DNA of 64,000 bases, taken from NCBI GenBank assembly GCA_030549335.1, contig CM060191.1, forward strand, positions 5,151,001 through 5,215,000, given 5' to 3'. Positions 42,819 through 56,017 of this stretch are shown here, one piece after another. The translations under genes were made by a program, and so were the position numbers. This DNA comes from Pontederia crassipes. Its lineage: Eukaryota > Streptophyta > Magnoliopsida > Commelinales > Pontederiaceae. Within the stretch, counting starts at the first letter, position 1, and each line of letters begins with the position of its first letter. The notes beneath the pieces are model-generated. The model had not been told where the DNA came from. It made no database searches and worked only from the letters and a program-made list of their open reading frames with translations.

Positions 42819-45800
42819 TCAATTGTCATCAGCATCACTTCCATTTTGGTGTGGGTCGAGAAAGAATCCCAAATCAGCTCCATGGACTATTCGACCCCTG
42901 CAGAACAGAACAGAGCAACGTATTGTTTTTTTTTTTCCTGCTTGTCAGGCCTGGAAAGTTGAAATGACAAAAACTTACCTCTCTAGAACATATTTCCCTT
43001 CCTTGTATCTTTGGCTCTTTTCATGAGCCTCTTCCTGTACATATAACAACATCAATTTGGCAATCGTAATTGACTCGTGTATAATAATAATAATTTGTGA
43101 AACTAAATTCCTTTTAAGCATTCAAACATGCCATGATCAAAAGATCAAATTCTTCAGTTGAACCTCAACATTGCGATAGAAATATAGATTGCTGCTGCAC
43201 CAGTAAATTAATTTTAAGTTCCGCAGTAAGGCCACCGTAGCCACAAAAAAATCTTTGTTAGCATTATTCTATTATAGATCTTAGAGAACTAATATCAATT
43301 TGTGAATTTTATGTCATCCAAAGGATAAAATATTCAACAGCAAGAAGGTAATTAGCAGCAAGGAACTATGTTGACAGATTCAACAGCAAGCTGGTAACTA
43401 TTGGCATGGAATCACAATGTGTGTGCCAGTTGACACATGAGAGATGGAAAAAGGTGAAAAGACCTGTTACTAGGTGTTTTTTTAATGTCCTAGAGAAACC
43501 CACTCTATGCTACCAGAATACTAGCAGCAGGTTTATTAAAGTACATTTAGATCAGCATTTAATACTGTCAAACAAACACAATAAATTTAAGCATTTCTGA
43601 GCTACTTACATATTTCCATCCCACACTTTGACCACAGAAACAGCAAAATACATCAGTCACGGTGTGAATTCCTGAGAGTAACATCCTGTCTTCTAACTCC
43701 CCAGCAAAAACATTCACTCTGCAAAGGAGAGAGCCAAACAACATATGGCAAAACACACTCAGACAAGGAAAATAAAAAAGGCCATTTTAGTCATAGGACA
43801 AATAGTTAGCTCTGTTGGACAAACATAACCCAACCCCCAAATAGGCAAATTGTCAAGAAAAAACCTACACTGAACAGACAACAGTCCACAAAACAAAAAA
43901 CTGCAATTCAAATATAATTATGCTATGTTATGCCCTTAGACAGATGACCTAGGTTCATCAAAATTATCAAACTAAGCATATTGCACAAGAGAGTGGCTTC
44001 GCAAATTTGATAACAAAGAGAAGTTAATATACTGGTTTGTTGACACTATTTAACTAATTAGAACGTTTTGCTAGTAAACAAACCTGCATAACTTGTTAAG
44101 TATCAGAAAATAGTGTGATAAATGTTATGTTCGAACCTTCTTTTGATACATGCATTGACAAGAACTTATTAAGGATTAAACCATTCTTGTTAGCAATAAA
44201 CTGTAAAACATTTATACAATTGACATGAAAACAATCTCAACGTAAATGTACAATTGATGCTAAGGATGACGATTAACTTTGTGAAAGGAGATTAAAACAT
44301 GGATCCAGGAAAGATCTTATGATCAGATTATCCAAATTCGCATAGAGAGAAAGACAACTTTGTGATGCGCATCAACTAGGTGAATTGCGAAAGTCCAGTT
44401 TAATTGTTTATACAATTTCAACTGTGTCTATTTTCAGGATGTAAACATCTAGTCCACCAAAGTATTATGGAACATGATGTAAACATAAAACATCAATTTC
44501 ACATTGAAACTCTAAAGGAATGCCTCAAGATATAAGGGCAAAGTCATTTCTTCCAATCTTATCAACTCAACAGAGAAAATGGATGCATGTTTATATAGAA
44601 TTATGCATCTTGCTACGCCTAGAAAAAAATTGTAAATCATTATTTTATGCGTCGATAACTTCTCATGCAAGGTCATTGAGATGATAGTAAGTCTACAATC
44701 CCAATTTTAAATGTGAGGTCGTATTCCCAAGATAAAGATCTCAAGTCCAGACAATAAAATTGGTAGGATAGTGTGATCTTAAACCATTGGTTCAAATGAG
44801 TAATTTTTTCTTCTTTCATTGTGGCGCAGCACCAGGATCTAATGAGAATAAAGAAGACAAAATGATACGAGGATTGACAGAAGTACTATCCAAGAAAGGC
44901 ACCAAACAGAATTCTGGTGCTTGAAACTAGTGAATCCACATTATAAAAATGTTTATTGAAGCAAAGATGACATGTTCCTTTTTTATATTCATTGACCTCT
45001 TTTTTATTGACTATTACAACAGTCTCTACTTTAGGAAATAAAAAAAGGAAACAAGAATTAAGGAAATATTGAAAATGACTAATGAGCCAATATATCAGCC
45101 ATCTAATCAATTCCAGTTGATTAGTGCATTATTGTGATATGATTCCTGATCCCAACAACCAAGGTTGTGTCAGGATCTCGTCATTATTATGATATGATAT
45201 GATTTCCTGCTAATCAATAACAACCACAATTGTGCCAGGATCCGTGGGACGTCCTACATCACATTGTTTATTGAAAAGATAAAATAACCCCAATAGTTGT
45301 AGTAGACGTATTCTATCTTTGTCTTTAAAACATACAAATCTTGTACCGTGACAAACGAAAACAATAAATTACCATTCTTCTTTCATGCATATTTTGACAA
45401 TATCGCTTGAGCAAAAGGCAAGCATGAATAGACATAGTTTCAAATGTTCATGCAATGAACACCATAGCTCAAGGATTAGTGACCATTGTCAAAATGGATA
45501 AATATATCTATATAAGAAGTTCAACAATATGATTGTTGAGAATAATCTAAGAATATATCTTTAGAATGCTAGCGACTTGCATACTTATCAACTAGGACCA
45601 AGCTAATATAAAGAAAAAATCTCACAGCCATAAAACCCAAATTCTAGGGAAGAACGAGAAGATTTTTTTATCTTTTTTATCGTAGTTATTTGATTGATAA
45701 TAACAATGAGATATTTAAATCATTTCCTTCGTAGCTTTACATATCACATTGAGATCATCAAGATAATTCAAGAATTGGATTGGGTAAGCAACCCTCAAAT

Positions 45801-48800
45801 TGGAAAAGTAATAGAATTCAATGAATTGATAAAGAGAGTGTCGCAAAACAAAAAACACAATTATGATAGAGTTTAAGTAGAGTTGACAGATCAGCTGACC
45901 AAAATAAATCAATACAAATTGGAACACATAAATGAACAAGATTGATAAAAGACTTGGTAATAAAGTGTTTTCCAAAGTTGTTAAGATTGCGATATTGGTC
46001 ATAAAATCGTACAATCTTACAATCCAACACATGAACTATGATCCTCGTATATATTGAGAGAATGAACTTTTAAACCATATCAAGATCGACATATGAATCG
46101 TGGGATTGGTATTATAGTGCAGTCCTAGCAATCAAACTAGTTCTTTAATTACTTTCCATTAAGAACTAGGAAAACATATGAACTTCAATACTACTAAGTT
46201 ATGTTTATGTATTCAAACTTCTTCAAAACACATAAAGCACTTACAATGACAAATGATAATCAATAAAAAAAACTTGGAAGATAATTAACAAATAAATATC
46301 ATTTTTTTCACTTAGACATAAGATCTTAGCACCCTTGAGCTAAACACTATTTTGATAGTACATAGGATGTGACAATTTTGATTGTTGCAATAAACACTTT
46401 AACTTCAATATTAGTAGGCACAGGGGAAGTCAGTTTGAATTGGTCAAATACAAGTTTTAATCTTCCAAACTCGATGAACCCAACCCAATCAAATTTCTTT
46501 TGTTTTTTTAATACAAATCGAATTTGGTTTGGTTAAAGTTGCCTCAAAATTAAAAGATATTAAAATAAAATACTTGATCTTTAAAAACCTCCTTGAATAT
46601 TTAGAAAAAATTGATACTGAGAGTGTCCCATAAGTTGGATTGAATTGGATCCAAGAGTCCCTTTACCCTCAAATCCAACCTGATCAATGCTGGTTGGGTT
46701 GCATTGGATTGGGTTAGACCCAACCTGTGACCACCCTAGTTGTCATGGAAATAATGGTAAATACCCAAGAGATTAAAATCATAGACATAAAAAGTAAAAA
46801 GTTCTAAGAATGAAAATGTTTTTCTTTGTCTTTGTTTCTATAATTATTTTACCAAATAATTTTAAACCTCTCCTTGACATAGTCTAATTTTGCATTGAGA
46901 TTAAAAACAACCTTGAAATAAATGTGTTATCCTAGAATTTATTGCAAAACGTAAGCATAGTTGACGCATGCTCGAGTTGTGAAACTAAAAATTAGGCCAA
47001 GTTGATATGTAAATGATTCTCATAAAATAATATATATATATATATATCTTTTCATAATTACTTTTGTTCTAACCACGACTATTGACTTACTATTTATGGG
47101 ATAATTAAGTACTCTTTTTAACATAATTATCTATCATATTAGGAACACCAAAAAAATTCAAGAAGAGGTTTGGAATAAACATGTTTCAAGGGGCAAAAGG
47201 CATTGAGCTAAATGAGTTGATAAATCTATCCAGAGAGTATGATGTCAAGTAGAAGTGTGATTATGATATACCTAAGGTAGGGTTAGCATCATTTGACCAC
47301 AAGAACCCAAAACTGACTAAAAGGCACAAATGGGAAAACTTTTTTATCTGATGCTATTCTCAAGGTTTTCAAGATAACAATTTTGGTCATAACATCGTAA
47401 GATCTTATGATCTTACAAGGGTTTATGACCTCATCCTTACTAGGATCCCGAATACTTAGGATCACATCAGGATTGAATACCAAATGGTGGACATCCAACC
47501 AAGTAAACTAGTTTTTTTTTCTCTTTTTCTATTTCTATTACAGAAAATAGAAAAATATATATAAGATATAACCTTAGTAAATTATATTATATGTATTCAA
47601 ATTTCTTTTTAAAACATACAAGAATTTTAAAATGACAAATAACAAATAAAATAAATGAGAAATTCTTGGATGTATATCTTAATAGATTATATTCTCAAAA
47701 TGATGACTATGATTGAAACTTTGATAATAGAATAATAAGATTTTATGACCTGCACCCTGATCCTATGATTCTAGATTCTAAGCCCCCATTCTGTCCTAGG
47801 TTGAGATCCTGATTTTGAAAAAATTGGGTAAGTAAACAAATTGAACCTTGACTTCATATTTTCTCCATATTTCAATAAAACATAAATATTTGCACAAATT
47901 TATGTGAAGTACACAAGTAGTAATCGAACAGATAATACTTACACATTATTGAATAGGTATGCCTTCCCACGACGACAATGAAAAGACTGTCAAATGATAA
48001 TTTTATCAGCTAAGAGATTACAAAACAAAAATAAAAATTAGAATGTTATTGATTGTTGTTTTTCTAATAACTCAGTTGTCACTATAAGACAGAGACAAAT
48101 TAATTGTTCATATAATTCCTATGAGCTTTATTTATGGAGTACCAAACTAATAAAATTAATTAAGAGCATTTTTTTGTTATATATGATTCATTTTGCTTGG
48201 TCATGCAGAGTAAACGTATGCAACATCAGTCTTTCAACATAAGCATTAAGCAAAGGAAATGGAAATTTCATCACCTCACAAAAGTGCTAAAATTGCCAAT
48301 GAATTAGTATCCTAAATATCACGATACGAGAACTAACATGAGTCGTGTTAGGACTTAGGAGCTTCACCAGACACTCAATTCATTTTTGCACTGAGGCCAC
48401 TTAATTTTTAGTTCTTGCAAAGAGCCTTTGATCTTATTGGTTTAAAAAAACCAAGGTTTTTTTACTTTTCCAATTTTGTAATTAATCATAAAATCACCAA
48501 AAATTGTAATTAGCTCAATTTTAATTAAATATATATAATTAAACTATTTAATAATAAAATTTTATATTACATTTATATTTAATAAATTTATGTAACATAA
48601 TAATAATTAATATATTAAAAATTAAGTTTAATTCGACTTTAGGCATTATATTATTTAATATTATATTTTGATCCATTTTAATATCTTTAGAATTTTCAAT
48701 TCAGGTGAATGGTAATATATTTCATTTTTTTGTAAAGTGGTACATTTTTAATTATTTCTTAAAAGACACAAGCATTGTAATTACCTTACAATTAGCACTT

Positions 48801-50160
48801 TTAAAAAAATTACCTTTCAATTAGAGGATATGTCATTAATTAACTTGTATTTTGTGACTGAAGAATTATAACTTTAATCAAGATAAATTACTAATTAAAA
48901 TTAAGATAAGCACTATATTATATTTATTGTAAAATAAATTTCATTTGCAGTTGTGTGATATTACATTGTATTTTTAAATCTCAATGTAGTATTATATGTG
49001 CTACATATTTTCAAGAAAATATTATAAGAAGGGTCAACGACCCCACCTAGTGGGATAAGGCTTTGTTGTTGTTGTTGTTGTATTATAAGAAGGGTCAAGT
49101 GTGCATAGTGAGGCGTTGCATGGTACATCGGCCCACTCCCCCCTTTCATAATATGTACGGGCCTTACGAGCATGCATTTGCGGGGTAGTAGTATGCTGCC
49201 ACCATAGTATCCACTATCCAATGCGATTAAACAAAGATTTAACTTAACTATCATTCGACTAATCTGTATCGTTTCAAATCACATGAACATGGATTCAAAT
49301 TAAATTCGAGATTTGTTTACGCATAGAGGAACTACTTATCACTTCACTCTGATTTTAGTTGATTTTTTCATCTCTTCCAAACCTTTTAAAAAATAACTCT
49401 TTTCTATCGTTGACATTACATTTCGCCAATCAAAAACAGAAATAGACAATTTGAATGCCCTAATTAAGATGCCAATCCAAAAGGATAGATTGAAGTCCTA
49501 CTCAATTTTCCAAGCTGAGATAGAATCAATCATTTAATATCCTGAGCCTTGACAATCAAGTTAGAGAAATCCAATAACTTTGTACCATAAGAATGAACCC
49601 AAAAAGTTATAAAAGTCCAACGACAGTTTTGGCTCCGCATATTCTGATTTTTATCGGACACTTGATTATGGCAATCACCCAAAAAAAATTTGAAACAAAA
49701 GCAATCAAATTCGAAATCCTGCATAAGTAAAACTAAATTACTTGTCACCTGAATTAACTCCTTTGCTTTATTTGTGTGATTCTCCTGTCTATTACTCAAC
49801 ATACATAAGAAAATATGGTAGTTGTGCAATGACAGAATATTCGTGAATTGGAAAAAAAATATAATTTTGATTCTCGTGAAACTTTTGCACCTTTTGTGTT
49901 TCTTTGTGTGTGTGTGTGAATCTATAATCCAAAGCGAAGTACAATAAAAAAAACTGTGCACAGGAGACAAAAGGAGCTGAGCAACCCAATCATCTATAAA
50001 AAAAAATCTCCTGAAAGACTGCAACAGGCAAATATATTATAAGTGGAGAGGACGGTGGTAGTACCCTGGAGACGAGTTCTTCAAAGAGGGCCAAAGGCGT
50101 CCGGCAGAACTTGCACCTGTACACCCTCCCCTCCAACTCCACCGTAAAAATCCTCCCCAT
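42819..50160 (-). CDS. Yippee-like zinc-binding protein, 5 exons
   Basis: This gene has no long open frame but reassembles cleanly on the minus strand. The exons are 50065-50160, 47943-47986, 43610-43718, 42979-43034 and 42819-42897. All junctions are GT-AG and in phase, total 384 nt, 127 aa, the normal Yippee size. It starts MGRIFTVELEGRVYRCKFC and continues RRGKAYLFNNVVNVFAGELE, DVFCCFCGQSVGWKY, EEAHEKSQRYKEGKYVLER, ending GSDADDN. The zinc ligands are Cys16 and Cys19 (CKFC) and Cys72 and Cys75 (CCFC). The 52-residue gap between pairs is the Yippee hallmark. Plant Yippee proteins have no settled function. Introns are long (2078, 4224, 575 and 81 bp), and intron 1 holds an Au-SINE tail. The start lies only 665 bp downstream of the CAR-type C2 gene stop on the same strand. 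Confidence 0.93.
45755..47830. repeat. Diverged dispersed repeats in Yippee intron 2
   Basis: Two blocks about 1.4 kb apart, near 45760-46150 and 47157-47520, share a layout: a segment readable as EFNELIKRVS or ELNELINLSREYD, then TTGGTCATAA followed by a GATCTTAC/AATCTTAC-rich part, ending near AAACTAGTT. A third partial copy may lie at about 47690-47820. The copies are strongly decayed, and the repeat family is not recognised. Confidence 0.4.
49038..49080 (+). mobile_element. Ultra-short Au-SINE tail with 18-bp target-site duplication
   Basis: It is 43 bp long: CGACCCCACCTAGTGGGATA then AGGC and the (TTG)n tail, in plus orientation. It is bracketed by TATTATAAGAAGGGTCAA at 49020-49037 and 49081-49098, a perfect duplication. 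It lies in intron 1 of the Yippee-like gene. Confidence 0.85.
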
Positions 50161-50825
50161 GGCGTTTCGTCCTCCGCCTCTCTCCCCTCGCCGTCGCCTG
50201 CACCTCCCACCTCCCGAACACCAAACGAGCAGTACAAGAAGGTGATGGTGTAAGCTGCGTGCTAATACTCCTCAACGATACCGTGGTTAGGTGGTGGGGG
50301 CGAGAAAGCAAGCCGTGTGCTGCTGCAGTGACGCATGGTATTGAAGAGCCCCCATGGCTCGGACGCATTCTGACACCTTGACGCAATGCCGAGGCTCGCA
50401 AGCGACGTGTTAACCGTTCCTTGGCCCGGTGGGTGAGTGCCCGATGGCATTGTAAAAAGTCCGTATCCTTGTCCTTGTTTAGTGTTTGGATATGGAATCC
50501 CGAATACATCTTGGCCTTGGTTGGGCTCCGAATCCAACTTGGATCCAAGCCCGCTTTGTAGAACGTGCAATGGGATGGTGCATGATCCAAGTTCAAGACA
50601 CACGTAGGTTGATCAATTTAGAGGAAGGTTAAGTAACATCGTACAAACACATATTTTGATACATATCTTTTATAATGGCAAGCACTTGATAAATGAGGTG
50701 CCTTTGTTTCCTTTTTTCTCCTTATGCTTACACACATTGTATTATACTAAACTTGTAGAACGTGGCTTGAAGGCGATGTGCAAAGGTCTCAAGAAGCTGT
50801 AAACTCTTGGTAGGAGATCCATGTC
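50161..50825. other. Short spacer: Yippee 5' flank and CAR 3' flank
   Basis: The GC-rich part next to 50160 is the likely Yippee 5' UTR and promoter. The rest should include the 3' UTR of the upstream C2 gene. Minus-strand frames across it are not recognisable. Confidence 0.5.
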
Positions 50826-53800
50826 CTACATGCGTGGAATGTTGACCCAGAGAAGTTGCAACTCCACTTCGCCGCTTTCTACATTTCTTAGCCGAAGGAT
50901 GACATCTTGAACAACCTTGCCATCCCTCCAGACAATGGGACTCTCGTCGGCCAAGCAGTTTTGTCTGCTGGGTCTCAAGGACTTGATTATGGTACCATTT
51001 GGCATGCCTGCCAACTCCATGTTCACTGCCTCCATGAAGGGTTGGATGTCAAGCTCTGCTTCGCCCATTTCATCGTCACGGCTAAATAAGTCCTTGTCGT
51101 AAACCTCCTGCAAACACACATTACAGATAAGCCAAAGGAGAGAAAAGTTTTTTTTTCCCAATAGAAGAACTATCTTGGTACACTTGAAACAATATGCTAA
51201 TTCATGAACAATATCTGGCAGAGCTTATTTTAGAATTGCTTAAGCAATATGCATATACAAGGATTAAGATGCATTGTTACATGAAGAAGTAAAATTTCAG
51301 ATTCTAATGCATTAAATCTAGTAGAGTCACATTTTTTTTTTTGTGAAACTAGTCACATTTTGAAATGAAGTAACCTCGATGTTGATATCAAAATATTTGA
51401 TTTCTTTCCATCGGAAATACACTGATAATACATTACATCAATAAGAAGATGGCATTGTCAAAACTTTTCTAGAAGGCTTAAAGATTGCTATCCAGACAAA
51501 CTTTTCAACAAACATCAATAGACTTTTATTGATGTAATGTATTAACAATGTTCAAGTTCCAGAACAAGATATCTGATAATACATTACATCAATAAACATT
51601 GTCATGTATGTTAGGTGCATATCAGGACACTATTTCAAGATAGGCTTATGAATACAGAAGATATAATCTGCTAGTCCATGCTTAGGCCTAACGACTTCTG
51701 ACAAAAATGCTTGCCTGCTAATCAAGAAAGTTTATCTAAAACAGACTAATAACAATCAGAACTAGAGAAAGGTAGAAAAATCAATTTTTTATTGTTAGAA
51801 GATTGCAAAACATCGTGGAATTTGAAAACTGAATACCCCATTAAAAAAATTATTCTTTTTCTCATTATCATGTTTATAACAACATAACATTATCATGGAT
51901 TAAGCTTTTAGAAAAATTGGTCAGCACAACAACATAATATCTACTTTCCCCAATAACTAGAAATGTGAACAAAATAATAGCAATAAACACATACCAACTT
52001 AATGTGTTGATTAGGATCTGAAATAGAAAGGGTCAGATCTTCATTCCACTCTGGATTTACATTCTTCTTCTTCACACTAGTTCTTAGCTTCTGCAGAACG
52101 CAATGAAAGATAAATAAATTGGATGGTCAATTTATACAGAAATTAATTGCTAAGCAAAACTCTATGAATGAATTGTCACAAATAATTATAATAAAAAAAA
52201 CTAAATTTAAGAATGCAAAATTGATCATAGTAAAAGCGGATGACTTGAAGTTCATGCTTATACAATCCATTTAATCTCAATTCGATGATTATTTGATAAG
52301 AAGCAAATTGATGAAACAACTGTATGTAAAATCCACATATCCATTCGTTCCTCAGAACTGGGTCCTACATCCACACTTAAATTCACCCTCATTGGACCAA
52401 AAACCCACTAAAAAGCCTTTGACCAATTACCCATTGTGTTACTCACTTATGTGTTACGTGCATTAAACCCGTGACCAGCCATTCTCCTTTTCTTGTCACT
52501 TTCTCAGTCGATGCATTTTGCTGAGTCCACCTAGCCTTTAATTCCTTCTTGTGTTTCTGGTTACAGCAGAGAATGAAGGGATTGAAAGGGGGATTTCTGC
52601 TGATGCTAGGAGAAGGAACAACACATGATTTGAGGAAGAAGCCAAGAAGGAGAAGAGGTTTCAAGGGAAAAGCTTAAAACAAAAGAGAAGGAAATGTTAG
52701 GGCTTTAAAGGTGTATAAGGGGATACACATCACTCTTATCTAGATTCATATGTGAAAAATAATGGATTGTGACTATTTCTGTTATTACGAATCTGAGCAT
52801 TCATGGACTTATAGTGATGATCGTTAGGTTTTTGAGAATTGAAATAGAGTTGATGATAGATATATTATAATTGTTCAAAAATCATGAATCATATACATAT
52901 GTGTAGCTTTCAAAGTTCAGTTTCCATAGAATATGGAATCAACTTAATTAGAAATGTATCGGTGAAGTTATGATCCAAGAACTAAACTGATGACAAACTG
53001 ACTCAAACAACACCTCAGTTGACAAGTACACCTAAAACCATAAAGCTCATATTATGGTAATGATATGTCAGGTGCAGATAAATGCTTAAAAGACTTTTGA
53101 AATTAACCTACACTTAATTCTAATGTGTGGAGAAGATATGGATCTTTCTTCTCTTGGCTATCATAATATCAAGATATGTGTTATTGTATGATTGTATGAA
53201 AACAATTGGTAAAGTGAGAAATTCATTTGTGATTCAAATTATCATGAGTCCATGACTTTACATACTGTGTATAAACTCATCGGATGGATTTTCCTTGCAT
53301 CATATCCCGTTGGTGAATGTGATTGAAGGTGCTAATGATACGAATGGATGCTCGTGATGATTGGTTCATGTACATAACTATATTCTAAGGATAAACTAAG
53401 TCGTGTAATCTTATGAATTAACATACTAAATTACTAACCTTATGATGCACATTAATGTTTATAGGTGAATAAAAAAGAAGATAAGTTTATTATCCCCTGG
53501 CGAAAATTGATTCATCGCATGTGGGAGGTGCCATTTTCGAGACCCACATATACATAGCAAAGGCTACAACAAACAGGAGTCGATTTTATGGCGAGTGAGG
53601 GTATCGAAACAGAACAATTTCGCATAGAATTGTCTAAAAAGACAAAAAAAAAAGGGAAATTTAAAAGCCCCTTCCAGCGAGGGTGTTTGAGTTCAATTCA
53701 GTGGTCTTGATTAATGAGAGGTCGGACCTATAAATTTGCCGTATGAATAACCAAACCATCATTGAACTCTTTTTTTTATCTACGCATACACTAATCAGAA

Positions 53801-54133
53801 ACAAACCGTTTCAAATCAATCATTCTCTAGTTTTCCCCAATTATCACAAGCATACCTATCATGCAAAAACACAAGAACAAAATAATCGACACAAAAAAAA
53901 AATAATCTAAATTCCATATGACAGCCAAACGAAAGGATCATTTTGCACGAAACAAAAAAAAACATTTTGATAAGAAAACCGAGGGTACAACGGCGAGCCG
54001 GCGGAGAGATGCGATTGGATACCTGGCCGCCCATCTTGAGGACGACATAGGGGTCGCTGCCGCGGGCGTCGCGGTACGCGAGGTTGACGCCTCGCACCAC
54101 TCGCACCCGGATAAGGCCCAGCAGATGCTCCAT
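50826..54133 (-). CDS. C2-domain ABA-related (CAR / GAP1-type) protein, 3 exons
   Basis: This is a small single-C2 protein of 162 aa. Exons are 54023-54133, 51995-52090 and 50826-51107, joined by GT-AG introns of 1932 and 887 bp in phase. The start ATG is at 54133. It begins MEHLLGLIRVRVVRGVNLAY, followed by RDARGSDPYVVLKMGGQ, KLRTSVKKKNVNPEWNEDL, LEVYDKDLFSRDDEMGEAEL and the CAR-type tail NCLADESPIVW to ELQLLWVNIPRM. Acidic residues suited to Ca2+ are visible at Asp22, Asp27, Asp73, Asp75 and Asp81. Known CAR proteins bind membrane phospholipids in a Ca2+-dependent way and recruit PYR/PYL ABA receptors. Rice OsGAP1 is a relative that also stimulates GTPases. The extra loop between the acidic patch and the NCLADES block is typical of this plant group. 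The gene lies head-to-head with VPS35, about 3.8 kb away. Confidence 0.93.
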
Positions 54134-54349
54134 CAACTCCTACGTACGACGATCTATCGAGGAAGGGGGTCGCCTGATCCCTTTGGTTTCTTCTTCGATC
54201 TTTTGCTACAATCCTTCCACCACCACCACCTCCGTCGTCGTCGTCCCTCCAATAAAGACGGAGAGGAACGCAGGAGAAGGTCCAAAAGGGAAATGGAACG
54301 GAAGAAAGCAAGAACACACCGAGGTCTGCGGGGGATGCCAACTGAATAG

Positions 54350-55612
54350 CATAAATATAAATATATTATATTTATATATCAAACATTTTGGTGCATGTCT
54401 TCTCCAACTGACATGGAGAGGTAAAAAAAAAATGAAGAAATAAATAAATTATACATATTGATGCTCGACATTTTTACCTTTATAAATGCTCCAAAAATTA
54501 TTCTATAAATGCCCGGCATTTTTACATTTATAAAATAAAATAAAATATAAATGGTATTTTTTTACTAACAATAGTGCCACCCTTGATCTACTCATTTTAA
54601 AATATATATGAATGCAAAAAAAAATATATTAAAAATATATCTGTCACTTTAGTCATGCTGACTTAAATTTTACCCATAGATTATTATATTAATATTTTTA
54701 TTGTTATTATAATAATATCCATCAATTTGTTATAATAAAATATTTTAATCATAAAATATTATATTTTTATACTTTATTCTAAAATATGAAGTAAAATAAG
54801 ATTATATTTATTTTTTTTAAAATATAATATATTAGATCACTTTATTCCATTCAATTTTATTCGGCTATCAAATGGCCATAAGCGCATCCATTTGCGCATC
54901 TCCAACTCCACATATGTTAACTTGTTAAGTTTACATCGACCACGACCAAATAAGTCAATGCGGTGGAACAATATACTTTTAATATTAATGATGACGTCTT
55001 TTGATATTTGATTACATGATCTTTTTTCCTCCATATTATTGAGTATACTGTGTACATTGCATATATTTTGATCTAAAATTATTAATATTTTTAATTCGCT
55101 TTATCCCAAACACAATATAAGTAGAAGAAATAACTTACTTTTTATGATAAAAATAATTAAATAAGAATATATGTTCTTCCTTATCATTCATATAAAGTTA
55201 ATTAACAAACTAAACAAAGGTTTTTGGTTGTAGAATGAATTATTAAAGAAAAGAATAGGGAGCTTTTAAAATATTATTCTTTTTTTATTCCAATAATAAG
55301 ATATTCCCATCTGGTTTATTCTAATTTGTTCTTAGAATACGCTAATACAATCTGTCACTTACTCTCAAACCCTTTCCATTTGGATGAAGGCTCATGAAGG
55401 ACGAGGAAAGAAAATGAGAAGAAGGAAAATGAAGGGAAGAAAAGAAAAAATTTATATCTCAAATTGGAATTGAAATAAAATAGAACAAATTGAGAGAAAC
55501 GGAGAAAAAAATGGTGATTTTCTTCTATTAAATTTTTATCCAAATAAGAAAAAAAAATTTCTTCCCCTCCTCTTCTTTCTCATCCTTTCATTTCAATCCA
55601 AACATAGTGTTA
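54350..55612. other. AT-rich spacer, possible decayed MITE
   Basis: This is the promoter side of the CAR gene followed by AT-rich DNA. At about 55355-55609 a purine-rich left half (GGATGAAGGCTCATGAAGGA) and a pyrimidine-rich right half (CTCATCCTTTCATTTC) suggest a foldback element adjoining the MITE that follows, but without clear ends. Confidence 0.35.
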
Positions 55613-56014
55613 GGGTATATTTAATTAAAAGTGAAAAGAGGATAAAAAGGGGAAGGGAAATGAGATAACACATTTTTATTATTTAACTGATTTAAGTTGG
55701 AAGAGAAATGTGGAGATTTTTTCTTTCATTCTCTTCTAATATTTTTTTTCTTTCCCCTTCAAATCAGGATGAAAAGAAGAAGATATATACAATTAAAATA
55801 AATTTTCATATTTAGTTTTATAAACTTAACGTATAAATACACGTACGAAAGATAAAATAGTCAAAATAAATTTGTTATTAAATATTCATTTTCTTCTCTT
55901 CTCATTACTCAAGTCATCTAAACAAAATTAATTCTTCTTCTTCATAATCTTTCCATATTTTCCTTTCCCATTTTTCCTCCCCTCACCTTTATTGACTTTT
56001 GAACCAAACATACC
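55613..56014. mobile_element. Tourist-like MITE between CAR and VPS35
   Basis: The left end GGGTATATTTAATTAAAAGT and the reverse complement of the right end (GGTATGTTTGGTTCAAAAGT) are inverted repeats of about 20 bp with a few mismatches. TTA flanks both sides (55610-55612, 56015-56017), the PIF/Harbinger target. The interior is AT-rich without coding capacity. Confidence 0.65.
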
Positions 56015-56017
56015 TTA

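Noticed and set aside
42574..43026. Plus-strand open frame of 150 codons
   Set aside because: It overlaps Yippee exons 4 and 5 on the opposite strand, which have proper splice sites and conserved residues. The plus-strand peptide matches nothing I know.
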